A stretch of DNA of 64,000 bases, from contig NC_087079.1 in assembly GCF_026151205.1 (NCBI RefSeq), forward strand, positions 1,576,028 to 1,640,027. The letters run 5' to 3'. The translations under genes and the position numbers were made by a program. Below the pieces are notes generated by a model that worked only from the letters and a program-made list of their open reading frames with translations, did no database searches and was not told the DNA's origin. Origin of the DNA: Bolinopsis microptera (Eukaryota; Ctenophora; Tentaculata; Lobata; Bolinopsidae). Positions 11,407 to 21,478 of this stretch are shown here, in pieces. Within the stretch, counting starts at the first letter, position 1. Each line of letters begins with the position of its first letter.

Positions 11407-11619
11407 CAACCTCTCATCTAATTGCATTGATATCGTCATGAATAAATAACAAAAATTGATAATATCAACAGAAGGGTAGTACGGTGGAGGTTAAGACGCT
11501 TACGGTGTTGTTTTAGAGGTATGTTCAAATAATCGCGAATTAATTTGTATGCGTTAAATATATTGTTATTACTAACGTTGTTATACTTATAATATATATT
11601 TTTTAAATATTTTTTTCAG

Positions 11620-11934
11620 GTTGATTTGGAATACCCCGATCATTTACACGATGCCCATCGTGATTTTCCTCTAGCTCCTGAGAATCTTACAATAACTCGA
11701 GAGATGTTGAGTGATGAAATGAAAGAGTTCCTTCGTGTTAACAATCTACCGTTCTCTAAACAGGAGAGACTCACTCAAACTCTATTGTCAAAAGAAGGGT
11801 ATATTACCCACATTAGAAATCTTAAGCTGTACAAGAGTTTGGGGCTTACAGTGACAGCCATCAAATGGGGTATAATTTTTTATCAAACACCTTGGATGGC
11901 TGAGTATATACAGATGAATACGATGCGTATGTGA
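11620..11934 (+). pseudogene. Polinton-type DNA polymerase B fragment
   Basis: After TTTTTTCAG at 11611-11619 the frame encodes 104 residues with VDLEYPDHLHDAHRDFPLAPE, then YITHIRNLKLYKSLGLTV and PWMAEYIQMNT. These are the conserved blocks of the family B polymerase of Polinton/Maverick elements and related DNA transposons: the L-E-Y-P...H-DFPLAPE segment before the palm and the K-x-Y-x-x-H-x-x-N-L-K...Q-x-P-W segment. The exon begins at a clean acceptor, suggesting the source polymerase gene contained introns. It ends at TGA 11932-11934 and the rest of the polymerase is absent. It is a decayed fragment from a different lineage than the pieces at 29539-30394. Confidence 0.75.
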
Positions 11935-11993
11935 AATACTAATCATACAAATTCAAACCTTTGCCGAAAAAATTTCAAATGATAGGAGAGCAA

Positions 11994-12237
11994 TTATCTT
12001 TGTTATCTTTATCATCTTTATCATCTTTATTATCTTTACTATCTTTGTTATCTTTATCATCTTTATTATCTTTGCTATCTTTACTATCTTTGTTATCTGT
12101 ATTATCTTTATTATCTTTATTATCTTTATTATCTTTACTATCTTTATTATCTTTACTATCTTTATTATCTTTATTATCTTTATTATCTTTACTATCTTTA
12201 CTATCTTTATTATCTTTATTATCTTTACTATCTTTGT
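11994..12237. repeat. 9-bp minisatellite, second array
   Basis: Same 9-mer family as at 4041-4249 (ATCTTTATT with ACT, GTT, GCT variants), and preceded by the same unique sequence (CATACAAAT-CAAACCTTTGCCGAAAAA). It abuts the last few codons of DESLGD exon 1, so the array grew or landed inside or just before that exon. Confidence 0.95.
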
Positions 12238-12238
12238 T

Positions 12239-13025
12239 TTCGAAAGACGCAGAGTACTGCAAAACCTTATTTGTAAGTATTTATAAGTTAAAATTATGTA
12301 ACTACATGTTAGCACTTTTCGTAATCTGATAGCCGTGTAAATAGTAACAGATCGAGATTGTTAATAGATATCCGTTAGTTTATTTCACTCAACAGGATAT
12401 ATTCTTATCAATATTTTCCTTTGCACAGCTACGTGGAGTTGGGCAATGGAACGTATGCGTTGTGCTTCAATGGGAAACTCATGGAGAAGTTACAGAAATT
12501 GGTAAGTTAATCTATTAAGCTATTAACATGTGAATTAGTTTATTATTTGATTGATATAAATTTACATGTGTGGCATTCAACCATTGAATATACCTAAATA
12601 GAGTGTGAATATTGTCATTTTTCAGGTGCGGGATGAATCACTGGGCGACATTACAGAAATAAACATGGAGGCAAATCCGCCGTACCCCGATGTAGTAGTG
12701 GTAAGTTTGACTAGAAGCATCTTATACATTTTGAGTTGTTTTAATTGAATGAAATTTCTTCAAAAACATTTATAAACAACTCCATCTGTATAGTCTTATA
12801 GTCATAGATCCACAATTCAAATTATAAGTTATTATCTTTAACAGGAGATACAGACAACGTGGGATCACCTGTGGGCCGGCGAAGTTACACTACGTAAACT
12901 TTTATACGCTGGAATGGTGAGTATTATAGAAATCAAGGACATAAGCTAGTAAAATCAACAATTGAATAATATTACTATCAAAGTAATGTTCGGTATTTCA
13001 GAAAATATACGATAACGACCATTAA
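12239..13025 (+). pseudogene. DESLGD-family gene, copy c, first exon truncated
   Basis: Exon remnants are about 12239-12272 (ending KPYF-type codons, GTAAGT), 12429-12501 (YVELGNGTYALCFNGKLMEKL), 12626-12700 (VRDESLGDITEI...PPYPDVVV), 12845-12916 (TTWDHLWAGEVTLRKLLYAGM) and 13002-13025 (KIYDNDH, stop). Internal exons are 73 and 75 nt, identical in length and phase to the intact gene at 5369. The C-terminus differs: the fourth exon ends at a GTGAGT donor and a short fifth exon supplies the stop. The initiator and most of exon 1 have been replaced by the minisatellite, so expression would need a new start. The conserved core (LGNG, DESLGD, PPYPD, LWAGE) marks residues likely important to the family. 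Confidence 0.65.
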
Positions 13026-13027
13026 AA

Positions 13028-13207
13028 ATGTTACCGGAGATAAGTGGAGTGAAGACAGCGATCTTTACACAACGATTTGCAGACTACAACCATACCTTCA
13101 GTGAGCTAGGCAGCGGGCAGTCTTACGGTGTCCTGTGGCATCAAACTACTATGGGGAGGAATGACGAGGACATAACTAGCGTATTTATCAGGTTAAGCTA
13201 TTTGTAA
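13028..13207 (+). pseudogene. Transposase fragment (DDE-like family)
   Basis: The frame encodes 59 residues including FTQRFADYNHTFSELG, YGVLWHQTTMGRNDEDI and TSVFIRL. The pattern F-T-x-R-F...YN-x-TF and V-x-WH-x-x-x-x-GR...D-x-x-S-x-F is, to my recollection, the region just before the D-N/T-C-x-x-QN block in a DDE-type transposase-like family widespread in invertebrates. The fragment at 22057-22775 carries the following block. It starts three bases after the stop of the DESLGD copy, probably by chance of decay. Confidence 0.45.
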
Positions 13208-13317
13208 CTAAATATATTACACTTCTAAATATAATATTACACTAATTAGTTCGCATTTTTAATTTCATTATTTTTATTATTATATTCATTTTTGCTAAAA
13301 CAAAGGAACTCTCGTTA

Positions 13318-13372
13318 CTATATAACCCATGTACACTGCTGAGAAACTTCAGTTTCCCGTTTTCTTCCAGTT
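13318..13372 (+). promoter_or_regulatory. Family 2 promoter block upstream of copy 4
   Basis: CTATATAACCCATGTACACTG and GAGAAACTTCAGTTTCCC match the blocks at 7752 and 8254. TTCTTCCAGTTTCCCATTTTCTCCCAG then leads into ATG 13391, 73 nt from the TATA box, almost the same spacing as at copy 1. Confidence 0.7.
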
Positions 13373-13390
13373 TCCCATTTTCTCCCAGTT

Positions 13391-14393
13391 ATGTATATCA
13401 CCAGTATCGTCGAGTTCTTATCCTCACCGGGGAAAGAATGAACTGTTATGCCAGTCAAAACAGAAAGTGGAGAAATCGAGGATCTGACTGTTTATAACGC
13501 CACTATACCCGCCGAGAAAGAAGAGGGCGCATGAACCTACAACGGAGGATATCCTCGAGAGCACCAAGAGAAACCCGACGGGACTGTACACCAGTAGGGT
13601 TGATATTGTTATCACCGAATACGATTTGACCACCAGATCGTGGGAGAAGATTGCTCCTGTATTTGGGACAATGGCTGAGAGAATGTTGGCGCTGGGGAGT
13701 GGGGGTTTCCGGGATGTTTATCCTGCGAGCGTCAGCTGTGAAGCTTTTGGCTGGACTGACCGGAGCATGGTCAGTAAGCACTATCATGCAGAACTGGCGC
13801 CGGAGGCTGCCTTAGAGGAGGAAACTCGGGTTGGCGTTCAACTGAACGAGACTGTCATGGAACTGGCCGGGCAGTTTAGTGAGGTTATCACCCAGCCCCT
13901 GCGGTACACAAACGTATACCTTGTAACGGATAAGGTAAGCGGTAAAACCTATGTAATCGAGGAGTTTGTGGAGGGGAAGCCATGGAAAGTCCTCCTTAAT
14001 TCTGGCATGCCGGACGATATGTCGCCATAACCTGAGGACAAGAAACTTGCAGATTTGGCCACTGCGTTCGCACACTTCACCCTTGCCACGACAAATGAGG
14101 CCATGATCGTCCTGGATGTGCAAATTTGCCGCGCTGAAAGTAAGTATTGATATTTTTTTAAATATTTTTTAAAATGATCTAGAAATTGTGGGTTAAGTTG
14201 AAAGTACTAATAAATCTGATAGTTCAATTGCAAAAATTACCATAATTGTTAGAATAAAAGTTCTCATGTCTTTTAACAAAACGATTTAATATTTTAGGAG
14301 AATAATAGAGTACGCAAGAAAGTGTCTCTAAAAACCAGTCAACACCATGGCGACTGCACGTTCAAGAACGTTAAGTATATAATCAAACAACTG
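13391..14393 (+). pseudogene. FLSSPGK-family copy 4, split by insertion
   Basis: Exon 1 starts MYITSIVEFLSSPGKE and then has an in-frame TGA at 13439-13441; the frame continues with TESGEIEDLTVYNATIPA. The exon is interrupted at about 13516 and resumes at about 14127 with CRAALK and a GTAAGT-like donor. The uninterrupted order is visible in the fragment at 21851-21936. Exon 2 at 14298-14393 (32 codons, phase 0, ENNRVRKKVSLKTSQHHG, TFKNVKYII) is well preserved and ends at GTAAAG. The stop codon and the insertion both make the copy non-functional. Confidence 0.7.
13516..14127 (+). pseudogene. Intronless alpha-kinase domain fragment
   Basis: The open frame from about 13520 to the stop at 14028-14030, and beyond it to about 14126, contains the alpha-kinase (eEF2K/myosin heavy chain kinase) pattern: LGSGGFRDVYPA (glycine-rich strand), MVSKHYH (lysine strand), EEETRVGVQ, TYVIEEFVEGKPWK, then AFAHFTLATTNEAMIVLDVQ, which matches the AFSHFT...L-x-V-x-DxQ catalytic and metal region. 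A single TAA (14028) interrupts it. Base composition is clearly GC-richer than its surroundings and no introns are seen. It lies inside a family 2 exon, with GCCG at both ends. A processed fragment is the simplest reading. A shorter piece recurs at 28236-28350. Confidence 0.75.
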
Positions 14394-15117
14394 GTAAAGA
14401 TCCTTATTGTTATCCTGGTGCACAATCTGCTCCCTTTGTTGTTGATCAGCAACATGGTCCCTCAGGAGGAGGCCAATCAATGCAGCTGATAACTCTCAAA
14501 TTCATACATACTAGCAATATGACGAAACTGTATAAAATGAGAAGGATGGCTCTAACAGAGAAGAATTTTTTTCCAAAGTTAAAAGTGTTGTTGGGCGAGG
14601 TCATCTTAGTGAGTTTCTCGTGCAACTACATTGTATTAAGTTGCAGGGATTAAAATTAAATTTGTCATTTTAAAGTACATTTATTAAAATGCTACGTGAA
14701 AGGGTTGAGCTACGTAGCAGAGAACATAAAACAAGACTGACTAACATGTACATTCGCTAGGAGGAACTTTCCCAATCGGGCAACATTCGATATGGAATGC
14801 TTGTTCAAGAACACAGATCAACCTAGAACTGAAAAGATTGAATACTCAGCATCTAGTATGACGTATCAGTGTCTTTATCGACAACAACAAAAGATGGCTA
14901 CTGCAGGTGTCAAACGATGTATGCACCGATTATCAACAGGTTAGTAGTTACAGTTATATAATTAAACAATTTTATTTTCTGAAGCTTAAATTTCATAACA
15001 TTCATTAGTATAGATCATCTCGCTTTAACATTCTATATTTTCATAAGGGGCCAACGAAGAGGGCCGGGAAATGGGGAAGCGGAGAGAAAGAATAAAGTAT
15101 TGATACACAGTTGTAGA
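14394..15117. other. No gene recognised
   Basis: Short frames occur but none has splice or family support. Segments such as ATGCACCGATTATCAACAG precede donor-like GTTAGT and could be orphan exon debris. Confidence 0.4.
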
Positions 15118-15570
15118 AGTTAGTAGACGAATTTCCTTCAAGGTGGAAAAATTTCTTACCTCTATTGCAATTGGCAGTAAACTCAGCGCAGAATAGAAGT
15201 ACAGGGTTTGCCGCATTTAAGTTAATGACAGGGAGGGAAATGAGGGGTTTAGAGAATGTCGTATTTGATGTAAGAAGTACAGAGTATTATCAGAGAGAAG
15301 CACATTTAGCGAATCAAACGTATAAGGAATTAAGGAGGGTGTTTTAGATTGCCAGTGATAATTTAGATTTGTCACATGCACTGCAAAAGAAACTGTATGA
15401 TCGTAATAAAACACATATTGATCTGGTAAAGGAAGACAGGGTGCTGCTGCACAGACCGAAGGATACGTCAAATCCATATCATAAATTAAAGTCGCATTGG
15501 CAGGGTCCCCACGTTACCTTCTCAGGTCAGAGTGAAATAAAGGTAAAAAAGTAAATTACAAGGCTGAAAG
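15118..15570 (+). pseudogene. Ty3/gypsy-like integrase C-terminal fragment
   Basis: The frame contains LVDEFPSRWKNFLPLLQLAVNS, then NRSTGFAAFKLMTGREMRG, a stop, KLYDRNKTHIDLVKEDRVLL, HRPKDTSNPYHKLKSHWQGP. This is the standard order for the end of the integrase core and the GPY/F-type module of Ty3/gypsy polyproteins (A-x-N-S...ST-G-x-x-x-F-x-L-M-x-GR; D-R-V-L-L; KL-x-x-x-W-x-GP). In-frame stops at about 15345 and 15552 and loss of all upstream domains show it is dead. Confidence 0.8.
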
Positions 15571-15787
15571 AAGGGGCCATAGATAAAATGGGGTAAATTG
15601 GTTACATTATAGATCGAACAATTAAAAAGGATCCAACCTTTAAAAAGGAAATAACCAGAAAATCATCAGATAGGGGATGATGGATTAGGTGATGGTGGGA
15701 ACAAAACTGGTAACGGGGATGAAAAGAGCGATGGTGGTTCATTGGAGGGAAGAGAAAATGAAGAAGGAAAAGAGGGAATCTTGACAA

Positions 15788-15950
15788 CATTAAAAAACCT
15801 TCGTTGTAATTATAAAACACATAACGTAAAGTCACCTCAAAGGAAAAGCGTTTTACAGGAGGATTCAGTATAAGTCTCTGTAAAACGCTTTTCCTTCATG
15901 AGGTGACTTTATGTTATGTGTTTTATAATTACAACGTAGCTTTTTTAATG
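15788..15950. repeat. 163-bp foldback element
   Basis: The left arm (CATTAAAAAACC-TCGTTGTAAT..., GTCACCTCA, GGAAAAGCGTTTTACAG) is repeated inverted to 15950, with about 70-bp arms, a few mismatches and a short loop around 15860-15880. This is the layout of a small MITE or foldback element. No target duplication is obvious. Confidence 0.85.
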
Positions 15951-16864
15951 AACTGTAAATAGTTTAAATGTTAATCATTATTATCGATATTTTTGTTCAG
16001 TTATCAAAAGTTTAATTAGTTATTATATCACTGATATGCACCAACAATGCTGTGTTTGTCACAGTGTGGTTAAACTAACAAAAAAGGAATGTTTTCATCC
16101 GAATAATGGGTAAGGAATAGGTGTTCTTGCTAGATTTTATATTCGTGCAATTCACAGTATATATTTTAAGTGTGATGTTTAATGTTACAAATCTTTCCTT
16201 GATTATTTATTTCTTAATACGGCAAAACAACAGAGCTTGGAGGAAAAATGTTCAAATAAACATAAAAGAAACAATTTCAGTTCCTGGAGTAGCGGAAATT
16301 CGGCGTGTCAGTTTAATCGCTGGAAAATCTCATTTTGAGATTACACATTTTACTAATCTGCTGTCCAGTGTCCAGTAGGAGTACAGAGAGTATAGCAGTA
16401 GGGAATTGAAGTGGGAATGGGGGTAAAACCAGGAGGAATTGCAAAAGCAAAATTCAGAGAAGTGCACAAATAGACTAATCATACTACAGAAAACAAGAAA
16501 ACTACTGGACATATTGTTCAACATTAAAAACTGCTAAGAATGGACTGTAAGCACCCGAGTACTGCCCAGTGCCCCGTTCTTAACGTTTTTGACAACAGCA
16601 TTAATAATTGTAAAATTCAGTTCCACTTACAATACTCAATAGGATTGATGTCTGACGATAAAATGCAAGTTTTCATTTGCAGTATTAGTGAGCCTATTTT
16701 AGCTCACTCAGTTTTTCAGTTATAATTTAAATGATAATCAGTTATCAATATATTTGTTTAGCTAAGAGCTCACAATGCGCCGATTCGGCCGTGTTATTTC
16801 AATCGTTTTTTATTAATAGTTATAGTTGGTTTAATCAAACATCTACAAATTAGCTGTGTATTAG
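15951..16864. other. Repeat-derived DNA, no gene supported
   Basis: A frame at about 16121-16378 has a hydrophobic N-terminal half, but its 3' part (16296-16375) is the same repeat as at 10697-10775. Sequence at about 16725-16770 (ATAATCAGTTATCAATATATTTGTTTAG) recurs at about 17600-17625, so it belongs to the first-exon repeats that follow. Confidence 0.4.
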
Positions 16865-17544
16865 CTGACGACAACAATTGTAAAACCGAACGTAAAGAAA
16901 GTGACACTTAAGATAACAACAAATAGTAATATAAACAATACATATTATGTAAGTATTTAGTTAAAAGTACGTAACTACGTCTTGTTAACTTTATGGACGA
17001 CAGGAAGCCGAAGGATGACAACAAATATAAATAAACCTATAATAACAAAGGTTACGGTTAAAACTTCAAAGAGAGAAGAAAAATACATAAGTATTTACAA
17101 ATAAAAAGTATGTAACTACGACTTTTGTTTGCGGATGTTTGGCCAGCTGAATGAGTCACGTGACCGCTTTTCGTCTATCGAAACCTGCTGGGTGTGCCAC
17201 GTTCACTATTTAAACTGTGTCGATTTATATATCATGACCACTTCTTATTTTAACTTTGTGAGACTTGAGCATCTGATCTATTACCTTACTAGTAATTATT
17301 GCTTAATCGCTCTCCGTTATTTCAAAATAGCTAAATAAATAAAATAGGCGGTTCTGAAGTTTGTTAGCTTTTGGTTAGCTCTGTCATCTTCTGTTATCTT
17401 TTATTAACAAATAGTTTTATATTATTTTAAATTATAATCGATCATCTCCAAATAGCAAGCGAAGATGAGTGCAACAACTACAGTAAAACCGGTTACCATT
17501 AAACAAGTTCGCACAAAAACCTCGAAAAATCACGCCGAATATTT
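16865..17544 (+). pseudogene. Three orphan first exons, DESLGD-like family
   Basis: Three related short exons lie in a row. 16865-16948 has TTTIVKPNVKKVTLKITT, with CTG where the ATG should be, then GTAAGT. 17015-17088 has MTTNINKPIITKVTVKTSKR with the donor mutated to ATAAGT. 17465-17544 is the best, with MSATTTVKPVTIKQVRTKTS, ends ...EYL, and has an intact GTAAGT. The second and third end in phase 2, like exon 1 of the intact gene at 5369, and their introns begin with the same kind of sequence (GTAAGTATT, then AAGTA-GTAACTAC). No matching exon 2 follows. Assignment to the family rests on phase, intron start and the K-V-T-x-K-T-S pattern. Confidence 0.5.
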
Positions 17545-18451
17545 GTAAGTATTCACAAAAATATGTTAATGTATCTCAATCTGTTATAATTTAAATAATA
17601 ATCAGTTATCAACATATTTGTTTAGTTAAGAGCTCACAGTTGCCGAGAGCTGTATCAAAATAAAGAGCATAGGAGTAGAAATAGTAGGCATTATATTTCT
17701 TTAACACTAAGATACAAAAATAGCATCATGTACTTCAACATCACAGTTAAATTAGAAGGATTTTAAAAGGTAAGACAGATCTCAGTTTAAAGTTGTAATA
17801 GACTGACTTAAAAATGAATAAATAAAATAGCCTCATTTATCATTATTAGTACCAAATCAGTTAAAACCAAATGATAGAGCCAAACAAAGAGACTGAATTC
17901 TACAAAATAGCTATAATAACAGTACGTGCCTTCATGAAATATAAGTTTGTCGGTCGCGCTGGCGGGCCTACACACAGAGAACACAATCTAATCATGCTAC
18001 CTAGGTACTACTAATTAGCCCATAACACGCAGAACGTTACACACACAGAACTACTGTAAAGAGAGGGCCAGATGTACCTTTGTGTGGACACGTACCTCAA
18101 TATTTAACAGTATACTGCGACTATATATCTATCATGTGAACGCGGACCTCAACATTGTAGTGTGAATATATATCTCACCGCCACACTCGCACTAATATTT
18201 CAAATTTAACAAGATGCTAATCACAATAATATTACCCTGCACAATTATTACCTGAACGTGTGTTGAGGAAAAGGGGGACCCTGAACCATGGAAAATGTAG
18301 CAGAAAAAATGTTGTAACTTTGTAACAATTAAAATAGTTGCTCTCGAACCCAGTCGCGAGGCTTTTAGTTTTGATAATCCTGATCCACCAATACCTAACA
18401 TTTTAATTACCACCAGTATAAAATAAAATCGTCGGGAATTAGGTCAAAGAC
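17545..18451. other. No gene seen
   Basis: AT-rich DNA; no frame above background and no recognisable domain on either strand. Confidence 0.45.
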
Positions 18452-18738
18452 CGACCACCGCTTAAGAGCCGGTTAAGAGCCGTTTAAGAGCCGTTTAAGA
18501 ACCGCTTAAGAGCCGCTTAAGAACCGTTGAAGAACCGGCTAAGAACCGGCTAAGAACCGCTTAAGAACCGGTTAAGAACCGGTTAAGAACCGGTTAAGAG
18601 CCGGTTTAGAGCCGGTCAAGAGCCGGTGAGCGGCCGCTTAAGAACCGTCTAAGGACCGCTTAAGAACCGCTTAAGAACCATTGAAGAAAAACTGCATTTA
18701 AACAACCTAAGAACCAACCGGCTCTCAAGCGGTGGTCG
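18452..18738. mobile_element. Small TIR element filled with AAGA(A/G)CCG repeats
   Basis: Ends are inverted: the left end reads CGACCACCGCTTAAGAGCC and the right end is its complement with one change. The interior is almost entirely a tandem array of about 10-12 bp units (TTAAGAACCGG, TTAAGAGCCG and variants). It has no ORF. A MITE whose interior expanded as a minisatellite fits best. Flanking bases show no clear target duplication. Confidence 0.7.
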
Positions 18739-18983
18739 CTGTTTGCCCTATTAGCCAATATAATAATTCTCTTTTATTAAACATACACGTACTTAACTCA
18801 TGGGGTATCTTAACAGTTAACTCATCGTGTTTGATTTTTTGTTTGTTTGTGTGACCTGTACTCTGACTCATGTAAGCACAAAAAGGGTTTAACACTTTGT
18901 AAATTATTTGTTCATTTTCCACATATTCACTGCGATTATATTGCAAAGAAAAATCACATTTTGAGACTTATCATAATCAAAAA

Positions 18984-19634
18984 ATGTTTTGCAGCTCAGT
19001 AAGTGGATACTATACACATCTTGTATACTATAAATACAAGATGTGCTGGGACAGCGGGCTGGAATACGCTGATGGCAGGATCAAAGGCACCAGTAATTCA
19101 TATTGTAATCTTTTAAAAGTGGCTGCACTCTTTGGCCTTTTCATGATTGTCTTCCAGGTAACAGAAATAATATTGTTTTTACAGCATTTCAATACAATGA
19201 CTTGCATTTATTATCGCACTGAAACTTTAAATTAAAATTGTATTTTTTTAATACCGAAATTTCTGTTTAATTGAACTGAATTAACGCATTTATTCGTATT
19301 AATAAAATCTGTGTATCTTATTCAGTCAGCATGGATGGTGATACCAAATATAATTAAGTTTGATAGTATAAATCGAGAGAGACAGATCGCTGATGAAGGG
19401 TCGTGTGAATTCTCTGGTGAGTTAACAAAGGATTTTTTGTAAAGATTTAAATTTTCACATCACTACAAGTACAGGGTGACTAAAAACCAATTCATTTTCT
19501 TCTCATTTCATTGTTAATCGTGAGAAATAATTGTTCACCCCACAAATACAATTTCAGGTCATTCCTCTATGGCAGTAGCGTCAGATAACGACATATGTAC
19601 AAAAATAGGGTCTGATACCCTATATGACTATTAA
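18984..19634 (+). CDS. Intact three-exon small membrane protein
   Basis: Exons are 18984-19157 (174 nt), 19326-19416 (91 nt) and 19558-19634 (77 nt including TAA). All introns are GT-AG, phases agree (0 then 1), and the 342-nt total gives 113 residues without a break. The N-terminal half is polar with several Cys and Tyr (MFCSSVSGYYTHLVYYKYK). Residues about 43-72 form one strongly hydrophobic segment (LLKVAALFGLFMIVFQ then AWMVIPNII) spanning the first splice junction. The C-terminal tail is acidic and soluble (IADEGSCEFSG, SDTLYDY). A single-pass membrane protein is likely. I do not recognise a family. Three exons in phase make this more than a chance frame. Confidence 0.65.
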
Positions 19635-19672
19635 TTACTTATTTTACGTTTTAATTTAATTCGGCATCAACC

Positions 19673-19879
19673 TTGTTCATAGGTTTTGAAAAAGCGTTTG
19701 ACTCAGTCTTTGAGATGCCCCCAAAGATGGATAAGGAAAAAAAAGTGGCCGGGCCGGAATCGTCAAATTATGTACAATTACAGGCAAATGTCAAAGATAA
19801 TGACAAGTATAATGAATTTATGTCTAGACTCAGTCTTAACCAAAAAGAGGTTTTGAAACTAAGAAGACATATTAGTTAG
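19673..19879 (+). other. Short ORF starting with an RT-like motif
   Basis: The frame opens with FIGFEKAFDSV, the motif A consensus of non-LTR reverse transcriptases, then changes to a lysine-rich sequence (MPPKMDKEKK...) of unknown type and stops at 19877-19879. Probably an RT scrap joined to other sequence; weak support. Confidence 0.3.
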
Positions 19880-20487
19880 AAGGGATAGCGTCAAACCAGA
19901 ATGGATATACCACCCTAAAGGTGTTTGAGAAGTTTTCAAAACAAACAGATTCAGTGTTACAATAGAATGATAGCGCATCTAGGAACACAAATACGGAGGT
20001 TTATTCTCCGTTACGTGTCAGCTCTGGCCGCTACTTATCAGTCTAAGTAATAATAACTTGTTAAAAAAAACGTTTTCATTTCAATATTATTTAATTAATG
20101 TTCTTTGATAATCTGGGGACACAACCACCACTTATAACCAGTTATTTGGACAAAATATTTTACCATACATTTATTAAGTATCGATAAAATACATAAAAAT
20201 AAAATGATATGTATAACTATTGTAAATAGGATTACATATTTTTGCCGAAGGAACGATATTTAAACAACAAGTAATTACTAACCATAGACCAGTTGATAAC
20301 AACGGAAGAGCCGACAGAAACAATTTGTAACAGAGTTACGTTCGAGAAAACGACTCCGTAAAGAGGATATTTGTATAATTAGTACAAATTTAAAAGTAGC
20401 ATAAATGTAAGTAAGTAAGGCGCATAAAGTACAATCTAGAAGCTGGGTTAGTAGAAAACTGTGTAACGAGGATATTTGACTTATCAC
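19880..20487. other. No gene seen
   Basis: AT-rich DNA. A repeat with GTAAGTAAGT...GCGCATAAAGTACAAT-TAGAAG at about 20405-20450 recurs near 20690, 21095 and 27010. Confidence 0.4.
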
Positions 20488-20637
20488 CTGACATTGTCTA
20501 CCGAGTAGTCGTATTTTAATAACCCGGACATTGGAGAGAGAAACTTGAGGAAGAGATTCATTGCAAACATAAACGATGCATACCTCGCTTCCCGGTGCGA
20601 AAAATGGCTTATCTAGACCTGGGGCAAAGACAATCAT
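20488..20637 (-). CDS. Orphan coding exon, arrestin-N-like pattern
   Basis: On the minus strand the frame from ATG 20637 runs 50 codons to CAG, followed by GTGATAAG as a possible donor. It encodes VFAPGLDKPFFAPGSEVC and VRVIKIRLLGRQCQ. The pattern PG-x-x-V-x-x-x-V-x-V...I-x-I-x-L-x-G-x resembles the beginning of arrestin N-terminal domains, but the match is short. A partial repeat of the sequence just upstream recurs near 21040-21070. No further exon was found, so it is probably a remnant. Confidence 0.35.
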
Positions 20638-21315
20638 ATTTCCCGTACGAATACCTGGATTCTGATGAAAAAAGTTGTTTAAATGTAAGTAAGTAAGTGC
20701 ACATAAAGTAAAATATTTCACAATATTTCACAATATTTCACAATATTTCACGCCAGACAAAAGATATCTTTATGTTAAAAGGGCACCATAAAGTTTTTAA
20801 GAAACAAAATTACCAGTCAGGATAAACCGATGTAAATGTTTGCGGTGAGCAGACAGAGGTTATAACGTATTTCCCAGGAGAGGAGGACCGTTTAGCCGTA
20901 AGTCTTAGTGGATTTTTTTAATGTATGATTTTAAATGTATTTGCTTAAACCAAAACGGATACACAACACTTATAGTGGTAGACACAGCAATAATGCTACA
21001 CGGATGCCAGACAATAAAAGAAAAAGAGAAAATCTAATTCCCCGAATGAATACCTGGATTCTGATGAAAAACAGGTAGTAAGTTGTATAAATGTAAGTAA
21101 GTAAGTGCACATATAAAGTACAATATAGAAGTAGTGTTAGTGTAACAAGCTACTTGTTAGTGGTTATCTAATTTGGGGTTATTTAATTAACAACGGTAAT
21201 CTAGACATATATATAATAACCAGTTATTTGCAGATCAACTAACAGACGGAGCCACAAGATTAAAGCGGAAGATTAAAGCGGAAGATATTTTCAAATAATT
21301 TATGTACCAGAAGGT

Positions 21316-21478
21316 ATGGTGATGGTAGAACGAAAGTTTGTCACAGAAGAGTGTTTCTTCGGAATAAAGACAAACGAGAAAACGATAAGTTATGTGGAGT
21401 TGACCAGGGACACCGCAGACAAGCTAATGAATCAACAGCGCTGTCTGGATGATAAAGGAGAACTGGTCTCGACTGAGG
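21316..21478 (+). CDS. Orphan coding exon of unknown function
   Basis: The frame starts at ATG 21316 with MVMVERKFVTEECFFGIKT, continues KTISYVELTRDTADKLM and ends CLDDKGELVSTEG at a GTAAGA donor after 54 codons and one base. The composition is protein-like (no low complexity, balanced charges) and the donor is good, but no matching acceptor exon was found. Not recognised. Confidence 0.4.

Noticed and set aside
4041-12237. Regularly spaced repeats as a CRISPR array
   Set aside because: Units are contiguous without unique spacers and the genome is eukaryotic.
18725-18946. 73-codon minus-strand ORF upstream of the membrane-protein gene
   Set aside because: Overlaps the TIR element end and has no ATG context, splice or family support.
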